Shown here: positions 1-5,533 of the stretch, in pieces
Layout of the letters: the number at the start of each line of letters is the position of its first letter
How positions within the stretch are numbered: the first letter of the stretch is position 1
NCBI GenBank assembly: GCA_903958995.1
Contig: CAJBVG010000273.1
Location: forward strand, 1-7,277
Direction: 5' to 3'
Length of the DNA: 7,277 bases
From: an uncultured bacterium
GTDB taxonomy: Bacteria; Bacteroidota; Bacteroidia; Sphingobacteriales; Sphingobacteriaceae
Notes under the pieces: generated by a model
The model's input: only the letters and a program-made list of their open reading frames with translations
Databases searched by the model: none
Told to the model about the DNA's origin: nothing
Program-made: the position numbers and the translations under genes

Positions 1-509
1 AAATCGCCTACATGTCTATTGATTACTTTTACACTTCCACCAATACTCAAACGCTCATTTTTCATTTTACGAGCATAGCTTCCTAAAAAGGCATAATCAA
101 TTGCCGAAAAAGAACTAATTCTATCGTAATTTATGTTTCCGCCTGCATCAATCAGCTCAGTGGTATTAGGAATATCATCAACTCCGAAACGAACTATTGA
201 TAAGGCAATGTTTGAGCGGTCATCAAGCTTATAGGCCACTGCACCATAATCGTATTTAGCAATATCTCCGAAATACTCAGCATGCATAAGTCCTAATTGC
301 ATATTGCCCGACATTTGTGTTAGTCCGGCCGGATTCCAATAACCCGAATGAACATCGTTAGAGGAAGCCACAATAGCATTCGACATTCCGAAAGCGCGTG
401 AGCCAACTCCTAGGGACAGGAACTCATTACTGTACTTTCTACTCTGAGCAATACTTAAATTGCTAAACAAGCAAATCATACTAATACTAAGTAATGTTAT
501 TTTTCTCAT
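1..509 (-). CDS. PorV/PorQ-family outer-membrane beta-barrel protein (C-terminus beyond left edge)
   Basis: I translated the minus strand from the ATG at 509-507; 169 complete codons are open to the left edge, so the C-terminal part is missing. Residues 1-21 form a Sec signal peptide (positive MRK, hydrophobic core, likely cleavage SIA|Q). The mature start has the family hallmark: a G-S-R-A-F-G-M stretch (residues 36-42) and the YWNPAGL motif (57-63), followed by alternating beta-strand-like sequence. Proteins of this FadL-like family sit in the outer membrane; some members (PorV, PorQ) serve type IX secretion. True PorV and PorQ, as I recall them, carry different versions of the NPA motif (HWNPAKY, NPSLL), so this is probably a general family member and not a core secretion subunit. 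The start lies inside the end of the upstream gene (23-nt overlap), which suggests translational coupling. The family call is firm; the exact role is unknown. Confidence 0.85.
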   Translation of the reverse strand, partial: MRKITLLSISMICLFSNLSIAQSRKYSNEFLSLGVGSRAFGMSNAIVASSNDVHSGYWNPAGLTQMSGNMQLGLMHAEYFGDIAKYDYGAVAYKLDDRSNIALSIVRFGVDDIPNTTELIDAGGNINYDRISSFSAIDYAFLGSYARKMKNERLSIGGSVKVINRHVGD

Positions 510-1185
510 GGGCTAAATGCAGCGCTATTTCTTCAAATATAGTAAGATAATTGTGTTCTACTATATCCATTAAATCGGCAATATGATGATGCATTAAACG
601 AGTATCGTTTTCTGTAAAAAATTGCTGTGTTAATCGATATTGTATTCTGTTTAACGCATAGACTATACTTTCATTGCTTTTGTAACTCAATAAATATTGA
701 ATGCTACAAAAACGTTCATAAAATGTAGTAAAGGCTTCTGCATCCTCAATTTCATTGATTTTCAAGAATTCTATAATGATTTCAGGATCACATGCAGCAA
801 GTTGCTTATAAAATGAGTTAGCGTCGATACTGTTGTTTTTAATTAAGAGAGTATCTAATATCAGTTCCAAACCCACATGTCCAATCATAAATGGCTTTAC
901 CTTATTATTTTCAAAGGGTATAAGTCGCATCCGTTTGGAAATAAACCTTGAATTCTCAATAAAGTAATTGTTTTCATGAAAATAGTGGTCCACTGCGAGA
1001 TGCCTTTTCCAGCCCTCATAGATGGATTGCAGACGAGAATCCGTAGAATAAGCTGATTCGTGCTTAAAAGGATGCACATTCCAACGGCGATTATGGTTTT
1101 TTACCAGATCGGGTAAGGCTATCCCTAAAATATAATAAGGATCCGTACTTTGCTGATCGAAATAATAATGTGCTAAGTAGTTCAT
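487..1185 (-). CDS. AcpH-like (DUF479-like) predicted hydrolase, function unproven
   Basis: This 232-residue soluble protein has no signal peptide or membrane segment. It opens with MNYLAH, close to the MNFLAH start of the acyl-carrier-protein phosphodiesterase (AcpH/DUF479) family, and has an Asp in the next helix (LPDLV, D26). Further His/Asp clusters resemble metal-binding positions of HD-type helical hydrolases: RHLAVDHYFH (H62, D66, H67, H70) and HVGLELILD (H103, E107, D111). AcpH removes phosphopantetheine from acyl carrier protein. The similarity here is limited to spaced motifs and the protein is somewhat longer than the roughly 190-residue E. coli AcpH, so a distinct Bacteroidota family is quite possible. 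The ATG at 1185-1183 is the only good start; a GGGG run sits too close to act as a normal Shine-Dalgarno. The gene ends 23 nt inside the next gene (PorV/PorQ family), so the two likely form an operon. Confidence 0.6.
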   Translation of the reverse strand: MNYLAHYYFDQQSTDPYYILGIALPDLVKNHNRRWNVHPFKHESAYSTDSRLQSIYEGWKRHLAVDHYFHENNYFIENSRFISKRMRLIPFENNKVKPFMIGHVGLELILDTLLIKNNSIDANSFYKQLAACDPEIIIEFLKINEIEDAEAFTTFYERFCSIQYLLSYKSNESIVYALNRIQYRLTQQFFTENDTRLMHHHIADLMDIVEHNYLTIFEEIALHLAHEKNNIT

Positions 1186-1204
1186 TCCCCTGCTTTGTAT
1201 TTAT

Positions 1205-1212
1205 TATATTTG
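1205..1212 (+). promoter_or_regulatory. Bacteroidota-type -7 promoter element for tyrS
   Basis: TATATTTG matches the Bacteroidota housekeeping -7 consensus TAnnTTTG and lies 24 nt before the tyrS ATG, giving a short leader. No clear -33 TTTG is found at the usual 19-23 nt spacing; a TTTG at 1194-1197 is too close. The 51-bp spacer 1186-1236 must also serve the divergent AcpH-like gene, for which no matching element is seen on the other strand. Confidence 0.45.
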
Positions 1213-1236
1213 AAGCCTAAATTAATGATTTAACCG

Positions 1237-2526
1237 ATGAACACGAATTTTGTTGAAGAACTAAAGTGGAGAGGCATGTTGCACGATATTATGCCGGGTA
1301 CAGAAGAGCAATTGAGTAAGGCGATGACTTCAGGCTATATTGGTTTCGACCCTACTGCAGATTCTCTACACGTCGGGCATTTGGTGCAAATCATGACATT
1401 AATCCACTTCCAACGTGCGGGTCATAAACCTTATGCTTTAGTTGGTGGTGCAACGGGTATGGTTGGCGATCCTTCAGGAAAATCGGAAGAACGTAATTTA
1501 TTATCGGAAGATAGTTTGAATCATAATGTTGAATGCTTAAAAAATCAGTTAACAAAATTTTTAGATTTTGAATCTGGTGCAAGCAATGCTGCAGTAATGG
1601 TGAATAATTACGATTGGTTCAAAGAGTTCTCCTTCTTGAATTTCATTCGCGATGTAGGCAAGCATATTACTGTGAATTATATGATGGCAAAAGATTCGGT
1701 GAAGAAGCGTTTAGAAGGTGATACCGGAATGTCGTTTACTGAATTTTCTTACCAATTAGTTCAAGGATATGATTTCTATTACTTATGGAAACATCATCAA
1801 TGTTTAATACAAATGGGTGGTTCAGACCAATGGGGAAATATAGTTACAGGTACAGAATTTATTCGTAGAAAAGATGCAGGAACGGCTTTTGCATTAACTA
1901 CACAATTAATTAAAAAAGCAGATGGTACTAAATTCGGAAAAACCGAAGGCGGTAGTGTTTGGTTAGATGCTAAACGTACTAGTCCATATAAGTTTTATCA
2001 GTTTTGGTTAAATACTACCGATGCTGATGCGAAATCATACATCAGAATATTCACTTTATTAAGCAAAGAGGAAATTGAAAAAATAGAAGCAGAACATGAT
2101 GCTGCTCCACATTTACGCATATTACAAAAAGCAATTGCGAATGATATAACTGTTCGTGTTCATGGTGAAGAAGCATTAGAAATGGCGCTAAAAACTTCTG
2201 AGTTTTTATTTGGTTCTGGTGATTTAGCATTTTTGCAAAAACTTTCGGATGAGCAAGTTTTAGAAGTGTTTGAAGGCATTCCTCAATTTAAGATTTCTAA
2301 GCAAGATTTATTTACTGGCATAAACATAGTTGATTTGCTTGCAGAGAAATCACAAGTATTTCCATCTAAAGGCGAAGCTAAGAAAATGATTCTTGGTGGT
2401 GGTGTAGCGATTAATAAAGAAAAAGTAAATAACGTTGATTTGTTAATTGATCAAACATCACTTATTAATGAGAAATTTATTGTAGCGCAAAAAGGGAAGA
2501 AGCAATACTTTTTATTAATATGTTAA
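1237..2526 (+). CDS. tyrS: Tyrosyl-tRNA synthetase
   Basis: This class I synthetase charges tRNA-Tyr with tyrosine in the cytoplasm; at 429 residues it is a normal bacterial TyrS. Visible parts: the nucleotide-binding GFDPTADSLHVGH (36-48) with the HIGH-type signature HVGH at 45-48; tyrosine-pocket residues Y34, Y172, Q176, D179 and GGSDQWGN (194-201, including D197 and Q198), at spacings matching the Geobacillus enzyme; and the KMSKS-type loop KFGKT at 232-236. A C-terminal S4-like RNA-binding domain covers about 360-429, with SKGEAKKMILGGGVAIN (377-393). The start is supported by NFVEELKWRG, a typical family N-terminus. The end, GKKQYFLLIC, resembles the GKKNYCLIC near the E. coli TyrS end, so the protein appears complete. 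Oddly, its last two codons and stop are also the first unit of a tandem repeat. No T-box or other leader is possible in the short upstream gap. Confidence 0.98.
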   Translation: MNTNFVEELKWRGMLHDIMPGTEEQLSKAMTSGYIGFDPTADSLHVGHLVQIMTLIHFQRAGHKPYALVGGATGMVGDPSGKSEERNLLSEDSLNHNVECLKNQLTKFLDFESGASNAAVMVNNYDWFKEFSFLNFIRDVGKHITVNYMMAKDSVKKRLEGDTGMSFTEFSYQLVQGYDFYYLWKHHQCLIQMGGSDQWGNIVTGTEFIRRKDAGTAFALTTQLIKKADGTKFGKTEGGSVWLDAKRTSPYKFYQFWLNTTDADAKSYIRIFTLLSKEEIEKIEAEHDAAPHLRILQKAIANDITVRVHGEEALEMALKTSEFLFGSGDLAFLQKLSDEQVLEVFEGIPQFKISKQDLFTGINIVDLLAEKSQVFPSKGEAKKMILGGGVAINKEKVNNVDLLIDQTSLINEKFIVAQKGKKQYFLLIC

Positions 2527-2619
2527 TGGGATAATATGTTAATATGTTAATGGGATAATATGTTAATGGATAATATGTTAATATGTTAATGGGATAATAT
2601 GTTAATGGGATAATATGTT
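2517..2619 (+). repeat. Two-level tandem repeat of 8-bp modules, starting inside the tyrS stop region
   Basis: The array is built from module A (AATATGTT, 8 copies starting at 2517, 2533, 2541, 2557, 2572, 2580, 2596, 2612) and module B (AATGGGAT at 2525, 2549, 2588, 2604, plus a 7-bp form at 2565 lacking one G). Order: A B A A B A b A A B A B A. The block A-A-B-A-B occurs twice (2533-2571, 39 bp; 2572-2611, 40 bp), so a larger unit was itself duplicated. The first A encodes the last Ile-Cys of TyrS and part of its stop codon. The plus strand has no C from 2509 to 2622. Every module junction contains TAA, and the 8-bp period moves it through all three frames. Role unknown; replication slippage would explain its form. 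Confidence 0.95.
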
Positions 2620-2636
2620 AATCCTAAGTAATAAAA

Positions 2637-2664
2637 TATCTCAATTCTAACATCTCAATTCTTA
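2637..2664 (-). repeat. 14-bp direct repeat at the luxE-like stop codon
   Basis: ATCTCAATTCT occurs at 2638-2648 and 2652-2662, period 14. Read on the minus strand, the repeat begins in the stop codon of the LuxE-like gene (2664-2662). Each unit carries TAG/TAA and TGA on that strand. The plus strand has no G from 2629 to 2666, so the luxE-like sense strand is C-free here. It shares no unit with the adjoining tyrS-side array. Confidence 0.85.
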
Positions 2665-3648
2665 TTGCACTAAGAGGTTGCATCCTCTTACATCTGCATG
2701 GTCAAACCTCCCAAGCACTTCGAAACGTTCGTCGGCGTATAGTTTGCCGAGGTCTTGCGTAGCGATGAAGGAACATGAGTTGATGTTGGCTAAATCGATG
2801 ATATTAATCCCACCTGTTCTTTCGAAGCCCTGATAACTAAATGGGTCATGGGTTTCACGGATAAGTACTTTCATCCAAGGTGGTGTTCTGAATATTCCTT
2901 TCCCAGTAGAATACGCTTGAGATAATAATTCGGTCATGCCGTATTCAGAATGTATTGCCGGAACATGAAACGCTTTTGTTAATATCGAATGAACTTCTTC
3001 TCGTAACATTTCTTTTCTTCGGCCCTTCATACCACCAGTTTCCATAATGATGCAATGATTAGCGTGAAACGGAAATTGTTCTGCAAAATCGAGTAGGGCA
3101 TAGGTTACACCGATGAGTAATATTTTTTTTGTGCCATCATTTTCTTCAATAATCGTTTTTATTTTTTCAAATTCATTTAAATAAAAACCACTAAGGTTCG
3201 ATTCTGATTGCTGAATTAAATGCTCACACATGTATATCAATGATGACCCATCGCGTTCTAAATAGGAAGGAAGTAAAGCCAATACGGTATAGTCTTTTAT
3301 ATCTCCATAAAACAATTGGAATGCATTGTTAAAACTTGCTTCATACCAAGAAATATCGGTCACATAATGCAAACTTTGTTGCATACCTGTAGTGCCACTC
3401 GAACTAAAAATTTGCTGTGTAGATTCTTTTTTCCCGGATACAACTTCTTGAGTTTTGAAAAACTCGATAGGTAGAAATGGGATGTCCTGTAAAGAGTCGA
3501 CGAGCTTCGAATCAATTCCCAAATGCTTCACAAAGCTATGGTAAACAGGGTTCTGTTCTACCTGATATTGAAATACACGCAAAGCCATTTCCTCAAAATC
3601 TAGTGGATTTTGGATAGAAAAAACGGAATCTTGTGTAATTTCACTCAT
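2662..3648 (-). CDS. LuxE-like acyl-protein synthetase (stand-alone, AMP-binding)
   Basis: A 328-residue cytoplasmic member of the ANL adenylating superfamily, LuxE/PaaK-like branch. Visible motifs in order: the ATP phosphate loop SSSGTTG (82-88), METGGMKG (202-209), the adenine/acyl motif YGMTE (236-240), TQDLG (297-301) whose Asp should bind ribose, and VLGRFD (311-316). The protein ends shortly afterwards in RGCNLLVQ and lacks the C-terminal catalytic-lysine subdomain of full acyl-CoA ligases, as expected for LuxE. LuxE activates a fatty acid as acyl-AMP and moves it to its own cysteine near the C-terminus; C323 is a good candidate for that site. No luxC, luxD or luciferase genes are nearby, so bioluminescence is not implied; the acyl acceptor or partner is unknown. 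The gene is convergent with tyrS and divergent from the lipoprotein gene. Start ATG at 3648-3646. Confidence 0.85.
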   Translation of the reverse strand: MSEITQDSVFSIQNPLDFEEMALRVFQYQVEQNPVYHSFVKHLGIDSKLVDSLQDIPFLPIEFFKTQEVVSGKKESTQQIFSSSGTTGMQQSLHYVTDISWYEASFNNAFQLFYGDIKDYTVLALLPSYLERDGSSLIYMCEHLIQQSESNLSGFYLNEFEKIKTIIEENDGTKKILLIGVTYALLDFAEQFPFHANHCIIMETGGMKGRRKEMLREEVHSILTKAFHVPAIHSEYGMTELLSQAYSTGKGIFRTPPWMKVLIRETHDPFSYQGFERTGGINIIDLANINSCSFIATQDLGKLYADERFEVLGRFDHADVRGCNLLVQ

Positions 3649-3696
3649 ACTTGAACGTTCGTATTTTTATCGTAAATTTACAATCTATTAGTTAAA
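3649..3696. promoter_or_regulatory. Divergent promoter spacer with two perfect palindromes
   Basis: The 48 bp between the luxE-like gene and the lipoprotein gene must hold start signals for both. It contains the perfect palindromes GAACGTTC (3653-3660) and GTAAATTTAC (3672-3681). The second holds TAAATTTA, one base short of the TAnnTTTG -7 consensus when read in either direction. No -33 element is convincing. Shared operator or back-to-back promoter use is inference. Confidence 0.35.
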
Positions 3697-4185
3697 ATGC
3701 AGAAATACTTCAAAAATAGTGGATACCTAATCCTTTTATGCATCTCTTTTATTGCTTGCAATAAATTAGAGACGTATGATGATCGTCCGATTATTACCCA
3801 AAGTTCTTATACACTTTTGCAAAATAATTCAGGAGTAGATACAAGTTTATTATTGAAGTTTACATTTACAGATGGCGATGGGAATGTGGGTTTATCGACC
3901 AATGATACCATAGCTCCATACGATGCCAATGTGATGATAGATTACTATGAGAAAATTGATGGGGTATTTACAAAAATTACAATTCCCGGCACTACTGATA
4001 CCTTGAATTTTAATTCACGAATTAAGCAATTTGGTTCCGGAAACCCAACTAAAGCTGAGGTTGAAGTGAATGTCAATATATCGGTGGTCCTAGCCGATAC
4101 CGTAAAATTTGATTACTACATTCTCGATAAAGATTTAAACAAAAGCAATACTGTAACTACCGGCACAATTGTCCTTAACAACTAA
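3697..4185 (+). CDS. Small secreted lipoprotein, unknown function
   Basis: This 162-residue protein starts with a lipoprotein signal peptide: a basic start (MQKYFKNSGY), a hydrophobic core and a lipobox ending FIAC, so C21 should be lipidated after signal peptidase II cleavage. The mature part is mostly beta-strand-like. It has two acidic loops that resemble calcium-binding turns: TDGDGNVG (58-65) and DKDLNKSN (144-151). Such small lipoproteins with a DGDG loop are frequent in Bacteroidota and are generally uncharacterised. C21 is followed by Asn; no run of acidic residues directly after it was seen that would argue for surface export. The gene is divergent from luxE-like and 65 bp upstream of hemJ, with a tandem repeat in between, so co-transcription with hemJ is possible. 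The function is not recognised. Confidence 0.8.
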   Translation: MQKYFKNSGYLILLCISFIACNKLETYDDRPIITQSSYTLLQNNSGVDTSLLLKFTFTDGDGNVGLSTNDTIAPYDANVMIDYYEKIDGVFTKITIPGTTDTLNFNSRIKQFGSGNPTKAEVEVNVNISVVLADTVKFDYYILDKDLNKSNTVTTGTIVLNN

Positions 4186-4190
4186 AAAAA

Positions 4191-4246
4191 TTAGGAATTA
4201 GGAATTAGGAATTTACAATTTAGAATTTAGAATTTAGAATTTAAAA
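4191..4246 (+). repeat. Heptanucleotide tandem repeat between the lipoprotein gene and hemJ
   Basis: Eight units of 7 bp lie in register: TTAGGAA three times (4191-4211), TTTACAA once (4212-4218), TTTAGAA three times (4219-4239) and a decayed TTTAAAA (4240-4246). The array begins 5 nt after the lipoprotein stop and ends 4 nt before the hemJ ATG, so it is almost the whole 65-bp gap. Apart from one C at 4216 the plus strand lacks C from 4183 to 4258. TAG recurs every 7 bp, hence in all three frames. No -7 element (TAnnTTTG) is present, so hemJ probably relies on upstream transcription or an unrecognised signal. Confidence 0.95.
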
Positions 4247-4250
4247 AGGA

Positions 4251-4775
4251 ATGTTATACTGGAAAGCCCTTCACATCATATTCGTCGTTACTTGGTTCGC
4301 TGGGTTATTTTACATCATTCGTTTATTTATATATGATGTAGAAGCCAACGAAAAATCGCAAGTAGAAAAAGATATTTTACAAACGCAATTACGTTTAATG
4401 GAGAGGAGATTGTGGTATGGGATTACCTGGCCATCGGCAATATTGACAATAATTACCGGTTCTTATCTTGCCATAGCTATGCAGTATTACACTTCGTTTT
4501 GGATGATCTTGAAATTTGGTTTTGTGATTTTATTATTTCTATATCACTTGATATGTCAACGCATCATTAATCAATTGCACGAAGGCACTAGCAAATGGAC
4601 ATCAATGCAATTGAGATTATGGAATGAGTTAGCAACACTATTTTTAGTGAGCATTGTTTTTATTGTGGTATTAAAAGATACACTTGGTTTATTGTATGGG
4701 ATGGTAGGCTTAGTTATTGTAACGGTTGCCCTATTACTTGCCATCAATCTTTATAAGAAGTTGCGTTCTAAATAA
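4251..4775 (+). CDS. hemJ: HemJ, protoporphyrinogen IX oxidase
   Basis: A 174-residue inner-membrane protein of the HemJ (UPF0093/COG1981) family, which oxidises protoporphyrinogen IX to protoporphyrin IX in haem synthesis. Family signs: KALHIIFVVTWFAGLFY (5-21) with the conserved His at residue 8, R24 in the following RLF, the WP pair at 60-61 in helix 2, the conserved Lys in FWMILKFG (K88), and RxxNE (R122, N125, E126). Hydrophobic helices lie near 7-26, 57-78, 84-103, 127-142 and 147-167. The ATG at 4251 is the only reasonable start, as the upstream array holds stops in every frame. It gives the short N-terminus usual for the family; AGGA touches the ATG and is too near to be a normal ribosome site. 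The stop TAA directly abuts the stop of the convergent gene. No other haem gene is in the window. Confidence 0.88.
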   Translation: MLYWKALHIIFVVTWFAGLFYIIRLFIYDVEANEKSQVEKDILQTQLRLMERRLWYGITWPSAILTIITGSYLAIAMQYYTSFWMILKFGFVILLFLYHLICQRIINQLHEGTSKWTSMQLRLWNELATLFLVSIVFIVVLKDTLGLLYGMVGLVIVTVALLLAINLYKKLRSK

Positions 4776-5180
4776 TTACTCTTCTACTTCATCAATTGTA
4801 TTTTCATCGGTAATTGCTTTTTGCAGTGCTGCTTGAATTTTAGTGATAAATTCTGGATGCCAGTTTTGTTCTGCTAATTGAGATACAAGTCCCATTGCTA
4901 ATTGTGCAATACCATATTTAACTAGGACGTTTGATTTGCGTAGGATCACTCGCTCAACCAAGAAGCCTGCCATAATACTTAGTGTAGTGGTGACGATTGA
5001 TTTGTTAGTCGTTTGTTGATGGAAAAATGAACGTACGCCAGCATTTAAAAGTGCACCAGGTTCTAATGAATCAGATAGTTGATCAAACTTTACTGTCAAG
5101 TTTTTTTCTTTTGATTTTAAATCTAATTGTAGGCGATATATTTCTTGCTCCAATTGAGCCTTATTCTTGATGGCTTTCAT
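4776..5180 (-). CDS. Small coiled-coil protein with hydrophobic segment, third gene of the envelope operon
   Basis: The reading frame is open from 5258, but I chose the internal ATG at 5180-5178. The 26 extra residues would lie wholly inside the upstream gene and look unlike a protein N-terminus, while the ATG at 5180 gives a typical short overlap (20 nt). The resulting 134-residue protein begins with a charged heptad-like helix (about 5-40), then two moderately hydrophobic helices (about 61-80 and 88-103) and an acidic tail ending DEVEE. No enzyme motif is seen. Position after a YqjE-like gene recalls the YqjD-YqjE-YqjK cluster of enterobacteria, in which small helical membrane-associated proteins are encoded together; sequence similarity to those partners is not evident by eye, so only an analogous role is suggested. 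Its stop codon meets the hemJ stop with no base between. Confidence 0.75.
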   Translation of the reverse strand: MKAIKNKAQLEQEIYRLQLDLKSKEKNLTVKFDQLSDSLEPGALLNAGVRSFFHQQTTNKSIVTTTLSIMAGFLVERVILRKSNVLVKYGIAQLAMGLVSQLAEQNWHPEFITKIQAALQKAITDENTIDEVEE

Positions 5181-5532
5181 GATCTTCTTCTTTAAATAAT
5201 GTTTTAATAATGGTATTAGTAATGGATGTACGAATACTATTTTTAAGCAGTAATGCAATCAATAGCAATAGGAAATATAATCCAGCCATACTCAGAAATC
5301 CGATGAACATGCTTTTGTAAAATTCAGCGATGTAATAAGCCATCGCGAAGCTCCCGAATACAAAAACCATTGTTGCAAAAATCAAAACAATTAGATTTGA
5401 ACCAATGTTTCCAATGAGTACTGCTGCTGTTTTTCTAATTTGTAATCCTAGCAATTCACTACGAGAATTGGCATAGTCTTTTAAGTCGTTGATGAGTTCA
5501 ACTACATTTTCTTTGATAGTTGGTTGTTCCAT
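5161..5532 (-). CDS. YqjE-like two-helix membrane protein (holin-X/DUF1469-type)
   Basis: A 123-residue protein with an N-terminal amphipathic helix rich in charge (about 5-34, including the ELINDLKDYANSRSELLGLQ stretch), two strongly hydrophobic helices (about 37-69 and 73-97) and a charged C-terminal tail. This layout matches the phage-holin-family superfamily III/DUF1469 (YqjE) group. Those proteins are ordinary chromosomal membrane proteins despite the holin name, and no phage gene is nearby. The function of the family is not established; E. coli YqjD, encoded next to YqjE, is reported to bind ribosomes at the inner membrane. The ATG at 5532 follows the stop of the barrel gene by one base, and the end overlaps the next gene by 20 nt, so the three genes are surely one operon. 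Confidence 0.75.
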   Translation of the reverse strand: MEQPTIKENVVELINDLKDYANSRSELLGLQIRKTAAVLIGNIGSNLIVLIFATMVFVFGSFAMAYYIAEFYKSMFIGFLSMAGLYFLLLLIALLLKNSIRTSITNTIIKTLFKEEDHESHQE

Positions 5533-5533
5533 A

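Noticed and set aside
897..1582. Minus-strand open frames at 897-1079 and 1391-1582
   Set aside because: They are other-frame shadows of the AcpH-like gene and tyrS.
2517..2619. Possible CRISPR array
   Set aside because: Units are 7-8 bp with no unique spacers, no palindromic repeat of 23-47 bp and no cas genes.
2527..2661. Intrinsic terminator between tyrS and the luxE-like gene
   Set aside because: The plus strand has no C over most of the region, so no GC-stem hairpin can form, and none was found on the other side.
2662..3648. Bioluminescence (lux) locus
   Set aside because: No luciferase or reductase genes occur in the window; LuxE-like enzymes are frequent in non-luminous Bacteroidota.
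4191..4246. Telomere-like TTAGG repeat
   Set aside because: Only three TTAGGAA units, internal to the chromosome between genes, degrading into TTTAGAA; similarity to telomere repeats is superficial.
5181..5258. Extra 26-residue N-terminus for the 134-residue protein
   Set aside because: It lies entirely inside the YqjE-like gene in another frame; the ATG at 5180 gives a normal short overlap and a sensible N-terminus.
5161..5532. Holin as sign of a prophage
   Set aside because: The DUF1469/YqjE type is a common chromosomal protein and no endolysin, capsid, tail or integrase gene is nearby.
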